Source: Liolophura sinensis (lineage: Eukaryota > Mollusca > Polyplacophora > Chitonida > Chitonidae). Taken from it: a stretch of DNA of 64,000 nucleotides. The notes below the pieces were generated by a model. The model ran no database searches. It was not told the DNA's origin and saw only the letters and a program-made list of their open reading frames with translations. Positions 12,027 through 21,416 of this stretch are shown here, one piece after another. The DNA lies in NCBI RefSeq assembly GCF_032854445.1, contig NC_088302.1, forward strand, positions 16,301,338-16,365,337, read 5' to 3'. Position numbers and translations under genes: made by a program. Position 1 is the first letter of the stretch. Each line of letters begins with the position of its first letter.

Positions 12027-12714
12027 TATATTCTTGGGGTCTAAGATGTTTTCTCGCGGTTCCACGATGTGTTCTCGTGGCCAAGCAATGTCATATCGCG
12101 ACCCCACGGTACCTTTGCCTTGCCCTGAAATGTAACTTTCTTACTGCTGTTGCGATTTATCAAGCATTATCGTTTCTAACTGGCGAATCGGACCCTTTGC
12201 CAGATATGTTACTTTTCTGAGTGATAGTCGCAGAGTCAACGTGGTAAATTTACGACTACAAACTCTTGGATTTGAAGTCAAATTTATTTAAACGAAAGTT
12301 AACTGGCTGAAAAAGAAGGCAGTGAAAACAAAGTTGCCTGTTTCTTAACGGAAAAATATATCGTATGTCGCTGCTGGGTTGTACAAATAGAATGGTCAAA
12401 AGTAAGATGTGCAACAACACTTGTAGAAATATACAAATGAAATAAGCCCGATCGTGTTTGATTAATAATGATAAGAAAACCCACAAGACATGTACAAGGA
12501 TATCGTAAAATTAAAATAGTAACGAAATTCTAGGACAAAAGCTACCTAGAGAACAACGCAAAGAAGCTGTACATTGACATCAGTTGCACCCAGTCTATAA
12601 GTGTGGTTTTGACAAAAAGAACGAAAGACCGAAAGAACGAAAAATGATTTCATTTTGTGTTTAGCGTTTTGCATTTCTGATCACGTGGAGTAATTCTATA
12701 TATTTCCCTTGAAT

Positions 12715-12820
12715 GATAAGAATGAATGATTATGGCTTAACGCCACTGCGGCAATATTGCAGCCATCGTGGCGATTGAAACAGGTGAACTTTTGGTATTG
12801 GAGCCTGAATATCATGAATG
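12715..12820 (+). repeat. Short interspersed repeat (family D)
   Basis: GAATGATTATGGCTTAACGC, then CGGCAATATTGCAGCCAT and GAACTTTTGG...GGAGCCTGAATATCATG. The same core occurs at 37580-37685 and inverted at 4591-4655. Family name unknown. Confidence 0.6.
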
Positions 12821-13724
12821 CTACCGGTTAGTTCATAAAAAAATAACAGGTTAATGAAACATTATATGTGTACAGTCATAAAAAAGTTAAAACACCATAT
12901 TCTTTTGATTAATAAACCTAGATTTACTACTGTACATCTAGATATATACTATTTCTATGCATTTTCTAATCTATTCCTGGAAGACACACAAATATACGTC
13001 TGACAATCCTTACATCCGGACTTACTATTATATGCATCCATAAGTTATTAAAATGTTAGGTACAAAATTCTGAGATGTAGTGTCCGCGGCATTGGAATTA
13101 CTATGAAAGGCCATTAGCAAAAATTGTTGTTATAGCAACGTGGTTGTCATCGCAACCGGTTATTTTGACAAGCGTACATTGTGCCGAGCCGTTCCACCAA
13201 TATACATGTTAGCATGTTCTGCATCTTTTGAAACTTAGTATTTGTAAATGTAAAAAAACATGATTTTTCTCCACAAGTCATTAGAACTGTGGATCTTTGA
13301 AAATGATGAGACGTGCAACATGGTTAGACAGAGTTTTACGTAATGCCAAACATAGCTAATTATTAAAGGTAATATGTACAAAGCCAGCACATCGACCAGC
13401 AGAGACATGATGTAGCAGACAAGACATGTACGACATTGAAATCTACATAGTAAAAATATACAAACAAAAAAGGACAACAAAAGACACTTACAACAAAGGC
13501 AATCTACCACGATCAGAATCCCATGTTCGCGTTTAATTCCATGTTAACTGTATGTCAACTTCTTCACAACATTTAAGGCGTTATGAAGCTAACTGCTAAT
13601 AGGGTGACTAATGCATTTGGCGCGGTGTATTACGGTTGGACAGCAATAATACAATGTGCTTTCCAAATATTAAAGGCCTTTGAATACATTAAGATAGTTC
13701 CCTGGTGCTGAATCTTTTTACGCC

Positions 13725-14112
13725 CGAGCAGAAACAGCTGATATACATAAACGATCTTAATTAATAATGTTAGATTATTTGCAGACGACATGTGTCTTTA
13801 TGTAATCTCAGAAGAATTCTCCATGAAAGCGTGAAACAGTAAGTATTATCTAACCTATATACTCAACAGAACAATGGACCCAGTCCTGGCTTGTAAACTT
13901 GAATTGTTACTGTGTTCACAGCATGGACAGCCTTTCCGGCTGAGATTGTTCTTCTCGGGAAACTCCATTGAATCTTGTAGTACACATCAACATTTGGGTG
14001 TAATCTGTAATGCACTGGCGAGCTGGAACACTCACATCTATAGTTTGATAATAAAACAAGAAGAAGTTATCGATGTTTCGCGGTCTGAAATATCGCCTTA
14101 GCCGCAAAAACT
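13725..14112 (+). repeat. LINE (non-LTR retrotransposon) reverse-transcriptase remnant
   Basis: Broken frames encode LIYINDL followed by VRLFADDMCLYVIS, the catalytic (F/Y)ADD region of LINE reverse transcriptases. Further on is LFFSGNSIESCSTHQHLGVI, the HLG motif before the thumb. The element is truncated at both ends. The unit 2 copy (38600-39640) continues further 3'. The clade could be Jockey- or CR1-like; I cannot decide by eye. Confidence 0.75.
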
Positions 14113-14146
14113 TAGAAATCAACAAGATTATGTTTTTAAAATTAAG

Positions 14147-14285
14147 AGTCCGGTCGTATGTGGGAAGGTTTGCCAGCAACCTGCGGATGGTCGTGGGTTT
14201 TCCCCGGGCTCTGCCCGGTTTCCACCCACCATAATGATGGCCGCCGTCGTATAAGTGAAATATCAATCAAATAAATAAATAAATG
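14147..14285 (+). repeat. SINE family A, 5'-truncated, inserted at the LINE break
   Basis: It starts at GGTCGTATGTGGGAAGG, contains GCGGATGGTCGTGGG and GATGGCCGCCGTCGTATAAG, and ends in ATAAATAAATAAATGG. It lacks the usual TCTTGAGTACGGCGTAAAAC segment before the tail. Unit 2 has no SINE here. Confidence 0.85.
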
Positions 14286-14565
14286 GAAATAAGTGACGTT
14301 GGATTTAGTGATGATGCTCCTACCGCAATATGTTTTACCTGTTACATACCTGTGTTATACCCTCCGACACGTCAGCCACCACATTAGCGAGGACTCGCCG
14401 GCATCCACATAGTGATTTAGTAACTGTATTTGTACTTATTTAATGCAAGAAAAATTACAAGGGTACTTGTAAAAGATACTTGTCGATATTTGTATCATAA
14501 ATATGTACACAGTATAAGCCTTCGGGTTAATGTGTACTTGTTAAACACAATAAATGATGTTAAAA
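14286..14565. other. Unclassified insert present only in unit 1
   Basis: This sequence replaces the LINE continuation seen in unit 2. It ends in AATAAATGATGTT and a run of nine A, like the 3' end of a retroposed sequence. No coding frame is recognisable. Confidence 0.35.
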
Positions 14566-14785
14566 AAAAATCTGTCAAGAGCATGACAGAGTCAGACTAA
14601 AATAAGACTTTTATTAGTCCCAGATTGCTACGCTATGGCACGGTTTTTTCGATAGCACGCTTGTTTTATTATGTTTTTTTGATAGTCTTCCTATAGCAAA
14701 CCTCAGATGAACAAGGCCATCAAACTTGAAAACTTGAAATGTCAATAGTTTCAAGGCGTTGTGGAATAACATAGTATGTTAAAAC

Positions 14786-15007
14786 GGTGGGCCGACGTGG
14801 CCAAGGTGGCCAACACGCCAGCGCAGCGCAGTGACTCAGGAGTTTGTCAGAAATGATCCGACGTTTCCAACCAAAAGTGGGAAGGTCTTCTAGAAACCCT
14901 CCGATGGTTGTTGGTCTCCCGGCTCTACCCGGTTTCCTACTGCTATAATGCTCGCCGCCGTCGTATAAATGAAATATTCTTGAGCAAGGCGTAAAACACC
15001 AAAAAGA
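14786..15007 (+). repeat. SINE family A, diverged full-length copy
   Basis: It starts GGGCCGACGTGGCCAAGGTGG (box A region), with GCCAGCGCAGCGCAGTGACTC, a degraded middle and GCTCGCCGCCGTCGTATAAATG. It ends CGTAAAACACCAAAAAGAG. The unit 2 counterpart is at 39840-40062. The two have diverged more than most of the duplication. Confidence 0.75.
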
Positions 15008-15265
15008 GATAAGAGAGAGGTGACATGAAACGCATCATGAAGGCATGTGGGAATACTGCAATAGTACTACAGACCCACTAAGGCAGCCTCATTTCTACCA
15101 CGGAACGAGGAAGTTCCAATGATCATCCCGGATAGCCACGGATGTTGTCAAATCCTCAGGGGAAGGCCTACGAACCATCACAGCTCATCACCATAATACC
15201 TATACATGGATCACCACGGACCGAGCTGTGGGGTTGTCAAAAAACCATCCTTGGCTTGACTCAAC

Positions 15266-16540
15266 CTAGCGCAAGCCAGAATGTAGATATCCTCCTCTTA
15301 TAAGAAATGGGTTGTCTGATACGTTATAAATGTTTTTCATCACTGCTTTATCCTTTGTGTCCATGTATTGCACCAAAGCGATCATGAAATTGCTGAGGAT
15401 TTTGCAAATAGTAAAGGTAAAGGTCGATAATTTTGGTCTTGTATTTTTTGCAAGCCTTTCCTCAAAAGTAAATATCTCTTTACGTTCTTGGGATTCCAGG
15501 ATCTGACTGAAGAAAGACGAGTCTGTTTGACGAACCGATTGAGTTTGTTTACGGCAAAGATTCTGTTTTCTGGCCAACGAGTAAGTCTCCAAGATCTCCA
15601 CATCAGTGCCCACGTTCAGGACATTCGTCAAATATTCCTGGAAGCTCTTGATTTGTGTACAGCGCATGTCTGCTTCATCTACACTCGACGTCATCTGTTT
15701 TAGGAATGTAGCATTATGTTCATTAATCTGATTAATTGTCTGTGTTTTAAGTGACGTCAAGTACTTAATCGATTCAGTGTATATTCCCTCTATTTCCCGA
15801 ACATATCGCTCAGAAAATTTCTTCCCTTTTTCCATGTCTTCTTCAGCTGAGACCTTCAAACTTTCCGCACTTATTAAATGATCCTTTAGGAACGACACTG
15901 ACTCTTTCATCTTCGGCTTGCGTTCTTTGGCAGCCTCCTGGAATGCAATACACTGGTGCTGGTGATGATCTAATATCTTGCAATCTCGACACACTGGTTT
16001 CTCACAAACAGTACAGTAATAGCGAACGTTTTCCTCAGGATGTTCCGAGCACGGGAATCCCGCCTTCGCCGACGTTTCTTCATCCACTCCACTTCTGACA
16101 AGTTGATCAATAGAAATGACTTTGTGTTTTACAGTTTGTCGTGTCATTCCATGGACCCCGGTGCATTTTTCACACAAATAATCCGAGCAGTCGATACATT
16201 TGGACACGGCTTTTTCTGTTTTTCCTGTGGACAAGCAAAATGAACAAGTGTGGCCGGCACCAATGTCAGCAAAGAAGTCCAGCAGACTGTTCATGAAGAA
16301 GTTGGTCTTGAAGCCTGTGTCGATGTTGGTGGGAACATCAGTGGGTTGTCTGCAGTTGGGACACGGGAACGATCCGTTCCTGGCAGAACGTTCCACGTGC
16401 TCCTTCAGACATTTCAGACAGAAGGTATGGATACATGGCAAAAGTTTTGGAGTTTTGAACTTTTCCAAGCATATTGAACACGTGAGAAATTTCTCTTCCA
16501 CTACCTCCCCGCTGAAGTGTTTCAAACCACCGGCTGCCAT
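15266..16540 (-). CDS. TRIM-like protein 2, 424 aa
   Basis: It shares the RING at C21-C63, B-box 1 at 99-139 and B-box 2 at 164-195 with protein 1. The B-box region is almost identical even at nucleotide level, but the coil (SVSFLKDHLISAESLKVSAE) is clearly diverged. After SLARKQNLC a variable segment of about 38 residues (332-370) leads to a tail (LSTFTFTICKILSNFMIALV) that is shared with protein 5 and more hydrophobic than the tail of proteins 1, 3 and 6. The end NPFLIRGGYLHSGLR is not shared with protein 5. The acceptor before the ATG is strong (GTTTCGTTTTCAG, AG at 16558-16559). The leader exon is at 20018. This is the unit 1 partner of protein 5. Confidence 0.93.
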   Translation of the reverse strand: MAAGGLKHFSGEVVEEKFLTCSICLEKFKTPKLLPCIHTFCLKCLKEHVERSARNGSFPCPNCRQPTDVPTNIDTGFKTNFFMNSLLDFFADIGAGHTCSFCLSTGKTEKAVSKCIDCSDYLCEKCTGVHGMTRQTVKHKVISIDQLVRSGVDEETSAKAGFPCSEHPEENVRYYCTVCEKPVCRDCKILDHHQHQCIAFQEAAKERKPKMKESVSFLKDHLISAESLKVSAEEDMEKGKKFSERYVREIEGIYTESIKYLTSLKTQTINQINEHNATFLKQMTSSVDEADMRCTQIKSFQEYLTNVLNVGTDVEILETYSLARKQNLCRKQTQSVRQTDSSFFSQILESQERKEIFTFEERLAKNTRPKLSTFTFTICKILSNFMIALVQYMDTKDKAVMKNIYNVSDNPFLIRGGYLHSGLR

Positions 16541-17149
16541 TCTTCTTGATATGTGATCTGAAAACGAAACGTATCATTTTCAAGGCAATGTAAATGCGGT
16601 ACCCATCCCGAGGTTAAGCAGAATTTTGGATGCTCTGCCCATATGTATGTACCTAAAAATTAAGCTCATTGTTAATCCTAAGAAACTAAGAGTGAAAGAG
16701 TTTGATTGAATAAACTGGACACACTAGTTTTTTTTTCAGAAATAACGTGTAAGGTTGATTGAAATCTTTCACAGAACACACAGGATCTAACAAATGTCTA
16801 CATAGAATTTTGTGCACGCCATATGCCAGAATCTTCGGTATGTATTTCTACCCAAGAAAAGATAATTAACAATGTCAAAATTGAAACTATTCCTCTTGTT
16901 GTACAGTGAGGGTGAAAAAAAACCTGTTTTGATATCTGGCTGTTTGACAATGTATCGTCTGTCTCATAGATGTAACTTCAGTTGTAATTCATATTTGTAT
17001 TTAAGTGATGTTACGACCCAAACTGTCTGTGTTATAAAGAGAAGGCTTGCTCGAAATACACGACAGTTTAGCCGCACAAAAAAGTAACCAAAACCAGCAG
17101 ATTTTATTTTACAACAATTTTTTAGGTTTAACAAGAACAGATAACAAGA

Positions 17150-17230
17150 CTTTTACAAATACTAAAGTACTTAAATTTAACAAGAAAGGATAGCAGTATC
17201 TATACAAATACTAAAGTACTTACATGTATA
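17150..17230. repeat. Short tandem repeat, two imperfect units
   Basis: TTTAACAAGAA, then ACAAATACTAAAGTACTTA, occurs twice in a row with a period of about 50 bp. Confidence 0.6.
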
Positions 17231-18039
17231 ACGTTGTCAAGTCCAAACGGACGCATATAGTCCACAATGCTTAAAAATTGCACAGAGGCAATATTCAAAA
17301 ATCCACAGTATAACTGAGTGTATGACGAAATATACACAAAATTCCACAGACAGGGTGCGTGTACTAATAAGCACTGTGTACACAAGAGCACAAATTAAAT
17401 ATACAAGTTCAGACTGAACAAGTGCTCGGTGGAGATGGGATATAACAAAGCCAGAGGCTATAAAGACACCAAAATTCAGCACAAAAGGCCTACTAAAGTA
17501 ATACACAGCGAAAGCATCCAAAACTCTCAATGATTCTCCTGTCTCCTCCTTTTGACCTGCTTTCATAGGTCTTATATAGACTGGTGGAATTGTCTAGAAT
17601 AAGAAAATTCCTGAACACTTGATGTAAACAAACAGGCACCGAACTGAGCGTATTCTGGAACATTCTAAGGGAGAGGCAGACAGCAGGCCCTGAACTTAGC
17701 ATATGTAAACAGTGGCAAGCTAAATTTAGAAGCTGACGGCAGGTGTGCACATAACAGTGAACATAAAGTCTGCCACTATGTATACATAGAAAAAATGATA
17801 TTGGACACACTTATCACAGAAAAATATGCAAAAAATTCTGTAAAGTTTTGAAAGCCGAGTAGCCATGTTGTAGAAGCCCTTATAAACTTGGCCAATCAGT
17901 AGTGCTGGAAGCGTCACATGATAATGGACTGTCATGTCAAAAAACCTCACGTCATTAGCTTTCGATTGTCAGTGTGGTTTCATATAGCAGATAGACAGAT
18001 ATCCATGAAAGCCGATTAAGGACATCCCGCTACCTTGGC

Positions 18040-18234
18040 CTTTCTAATGCAGAACGAGGTAGCAAGGTAACGAGGTAATGAAGGAAGCGAGGTAGCGAGA
18101 TTATGTTTTCTCGCCACCTCGCTGCCTCGCATCGCTACCTCGCTACTTCGTTACTTCGTTACCTCGTTTCGCTACCTCGTTACCTCGCTGCATCGCCCTG
18201 TATTAGAATGATTCAGGTAGCGAGGTAGCGAGAT
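18040..18234. repeat. Fold-back element built of a GCGAGGTA-type octamer
   Basis: The left arm (18054-18100) is a chain of GAGGTAGC/GAGGTAAC units. The right arm (18109-18195) is the reverse complement chain (GCTACCTC, GTTACCTC). The spacer is TTATGTTT. The arms are bounded by inverted TTCTAATGCAG (18042-18052) and CTGTATTAGAA (18198-18208), so the flanks take part in the inverted repeat. It looks like a small fold-back or MITE-like element; there is no coding capacity. Confidence 0.75.
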
Positions 18235-19057
18235 GTCTTCTATTGGCTTCCATAGAGAGCGGCTGCCCGTGCCACAATGCGTACATGTTGGACAGGATAC
18301 TGCAATAACTTGTCAGGCTAAGCTGGGTCATCGCTTGAAGAAAAACATTGTGACTTTACATTATTTTTACTCAGGAAAGTCAGATTTATTACGAAAATAT
18401 CTTTTCAGTATCTGAATGAAAGAGTCTGTTGTCGATCAGAAGGTCCTGCTGTGTTTGGTAAATTTCCTGAAGACGGTAGAGCCAGCTAGGCCAAATGCTT
18501 ACACCCATGCAGGACGAGGGCGAGAAAAGAATCGCTAAAACACAACACTTGTGTCCACGAATAGCCCTGACCGAGCGTCAAGCTTAAAGGAACATTGGCT
18601 CTTTGAACACAAAACACTGTTAACATTCTTTGGTTGGGTATCAGGCGTTTTTGGTTGTATTTTCTCATTGTCACATTGTTGAATACCGATGGTAGAGGAG
18701 AGGTCTTATGTTTTGCGACATCACTCTGGATAGTTATTACATGGTAAAATGGCGTCACCAAGTGAGTGGCTAGGTATTGACGTTTGTTTGCCATTTAATT
18801 TGTTGATAAGCGGTGTAGAATTTTAAACATGTTTTTAGAACATTTGTGGAATACTACTTTATTAATTAATTCAGCTTCAGTGGCTGACTGTAAATTCACT
18901 TTAGCTAGGAACATAAAATTGTTAAGCGGGGAAAACAAAAGAAGTGCCTGTTTTTATGATGTCGCTGCAATTCCTGTATATTGTCCTCTGTTTTGGAATT
19001 TGTGTTTAGCCAGATGAGGTTAAACATAATACTCGCATTTAACAGTATCACGTGAAC

Positions 19058-19158
19058 AGAGGCCTCTGCCCTGTTTCCTCCCATCATAATGCTGGCCGCC
19101 GTTGTATAAATAAAATATTCTTGAGTACGGCCTAAAATACCAATTAAATAAATAAATA
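19058..19158 (+). repeat. SINE family A, 3' fragment
   Basis: CTCTGCCCTGTTTCCTCCCA, GCTGGCCGCCGTTGTATAAA, TTCTTGAGTACGGCC and the ATAAATAAATAA tail. Confidence 0.8.
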
Positions 19159-20017
19159 ACCTAAACTTCATCGAAGTTTTAAAACGCACAGACAAACTTA
19201 ACATATCAATATAATCAATATATATCAATACCTACATATTCGATAAGCTCCACACAAGGCCACACTAAGGGTAGAATTGTTGATGTCGATAAATTTTACT
19301 GTAGTCAGCAATTTCTTCATAATCGGTGGCTACCTTATTTCACCTACATGTACTATCCTTGTATCCGGAAAGGTCTCTTTGAGATGTACAGTTGACTCCG
19401 ACATTTGTCTGCAATTATTTGGATTATGGGTATAAACGAAAAGGAAATTGTCAGTTCTCATGGTTTGGAGGTTTCAATTTTAAAACTTTATAATGCCAAT
19501 GTCAATAACAATAACCGATATTCGAATATCAGTTATAAACCGTACGCCGGCTTTTCAAACTCGTAACATGTAAAAGAGAAGCAATCATCGAATAAAGATA
19601 TATGCATGTAAGTCGCGCTTTGATTGCAAGTGTTTTTAAAATTATCATGTCTATGTAATAAGCATTGATGATTATACAATCTCTAGGCCGGGGAGGAAGG
19701 GGAGGGGGGGAGGGCTAGAAACTGAGAATGAAAGCGTTAATGGCATATACTTGACACCTTAGTTTTTTAATCAATAACTTGTGATGCAGACTGAAATTAT
19801 AGAAATAATAGAGGTGGGAGTGGGGAGATAAGTATCTTAGTAAACGCACAGTTCTAAGCCGAGTACTTGAAGTGTTTTGATCATGAAAGTATTCCATATA
19901 CTGTAGAACTCGAACAATTAGGCTACATGCTAAATTAGTCAAGAGAACTTTGCCACAATTTGTGATTTTGTCAAGGTAGAGGTGCATAGACCTACATGTA
20001 AATTAACCACATCTTAC

Positions 20018-20107
20018 CTTATTGTTTGGTGGAAAGCTCTAAATCGCCAGAGAAAAACAGCAGCGAGCGCTCTCCTCTTTGCCAGACATTTGGATATGAT
20101 CACGTGA
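20018..20107 (-). promoter_or_regulatory. Leader exon and E-box promoter of TRIM-like gene 2
   Basis: On the - strand the exon ends AACAATAAG with donor GTAAGATGTGG. TGATCACGTGA is at 20097-20107. The stretch between them shares a CTC(T/C)GGCGATT(T)AG-type core and the GCGCTCG(C/T)TGCTG block with the other leaders. Confidence 0.65.
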
Positions 20108-20375
20108 CAGAATGATTACGCCTGGAAAATTCTTTAGTATGACAATCGGGTTGTATTCTCTGCATACCGGAAGGACCAGAGATTGTGTTTCAGCAGAACA
20201 TGGGTGTCACCCTGACAAGAAAGGCGTGTAGTATGCACACAGACTATAACTTAGATATAGTCATTGGACTGATGAAAGGCAGCAATTGCCGATTACTGGC
20301 TATAACCATGGCCGACACATAAAGACGAGTTTGGTGTGAAAGCGAGGAAATCTCCAGATACCAGATGGAGCGTAC

Positions 20376-20543
20376 TGAAAAGTAGGACTTCTGAGAAACA
20401 GGTCCACGCAGGCTTATATATACGTATAGTACCGGGTATGTCATGGCATTTATTTAAACTGGTTTGAAAACTTGGACTTTTGAGAATTAAATATATTTCA
20501 TAAATGCATAAATGTATGTCGTGCCATTCATTTAAACCGGTTT
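20376..20543 (-). promoter_or_regulatory. Upstream block and paired AACCGGTT-like palindromes
   Basis: TGAAAAGTAGGACT at 20376-20389 is the block shared by the TRIM promoters. Two copies of a longer repeat (CAT(T/C)ATTTAAACYGGTTT) follow, with AAACTGGTTT at 20456-20465 and AAACCGGTTT at 20534-20543. The second is a perfect palindrome matching the Grainyhead/CP2-type core AACCGGTT. Binding is inference. Confidence 0.4.
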
Positions 20544-20559
20544 ATCTCGTGATCAAATA

Positions 20560-21214
20560 CCATTCAGAAGCGCGACACTCCACGGTATCTATTACATTAA
20601 GGTGCACCTATCTATCTATTCACACACCTGTTCATTTGGTTCTTTACGAGTTATAGCGACCCAGTTTGAATGTACGACATGTGATCTGGTGTGTCTCTGA
20701 CAATATAAGCTTTATCTACACAGCCAAAGTTTAAGCGTAAACAGCCATTTAGTGCTGCTTTGTCGTGTAGAGAATTGTCGTGTCTGCACGAAAATGCTTT
20801 CTAACAGCAGTTCAGCGCTAACTTGTTGTTTAGAGAGGCGGTGTAAGTGTAAACAGAAGCTCAGCACTACTTTGTAGTGTAGAGAAGTGGGATGGGCAGA
20901 TGCCTGTAGTATACTAGCAACCATAAACTGCTTTGTAGAGTAGAAACAAATGCCTACATTAAACTAGGTGTATATGTTATAATATCGTGTAGTCAGATGT
21001 CATACAACTGAAATGAGATTGTGTTACACCATAATTTACCAATGTGTTATCTCTGCTCTATCGACTTTGAGCTCCTCAAAATCACCCCCTTAGCTCACTA
21101 CGTCTCCTCATTTCGGTCAGTTTTTATCGCAGAATGCAATAAATACCACATTATAATATACCATGCATTTATCTGATTGTTATTTTCACACCGTACTAAA
21201 ATAATATTTGTGTT
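20560..21214. other. Non-coding spacer with weak internal repeats
   Basis: The motif CAGC(A/G)CTA...TTGT(A/T)GTGTAGAGAA recurs imperfectly between about 20720 and 20945. No gene is seen. The copy in unit 2 is almost identical. Confidence 0.4.
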
Positions 21215-21416
21215 GTCAGCGTGCCAGCCAATGTGACCGTCGTGAGTTCAAGTCCAGCTCACGCTGGCTTCCCCCTCCTGTCGTACATGGGGTTAAGGTC
21301 TTTCAGTAACCTGCGGATGGCCGTGGGTAACCCGGGACTCTGCCCGGTTTCCTCCCAACCAAATGCTGGTTGTTGTCATATAAATGAAATTTTCTTGAGT
21401 ACAACGGAAAACCGCA
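21215..21416 (+). repeat. SINE family A, part of head missing
   Basis: Box B GTGAGTTCAAGTCCAGCTCA is well kept. The body includes CCTGCGGATGGCCGTGGGTA and ends at CTTGAGTACAACGGAAAACC. The unit 2 counterpart is at 44936-45136. Confidence 0.8.

Larger units (their letters stand above)
16558..20017 (-). other. 5' UTR intron of TRIM-like gene 2
   Basis: A 3.5-kb intron between the acceptor at 16558 and the donor near 20017. Its first 3.1 kb has no counterpart in unit 2, where the matching intron is shorter and different. It contains a 52-bp tandem repeat (17150-17230), a fold-back element (18040-18234) and a SINE fragment (19058-19158). The short hydrophobic frames at 17.2-17.9 kb look non-coding. 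Confidence 0.55.

Noticed and set aside
17237-17810. Overlapping hydrophobic - strand frames in the gene 2 intron
   Set aside because: Low-complexity hydrophobic composition, no family match and no copy in unit 2.
18040-18234. CRISPR-like array from the repeated octamers
   Set aside because: No spacers, inverted arms, and a eukaryotic context.
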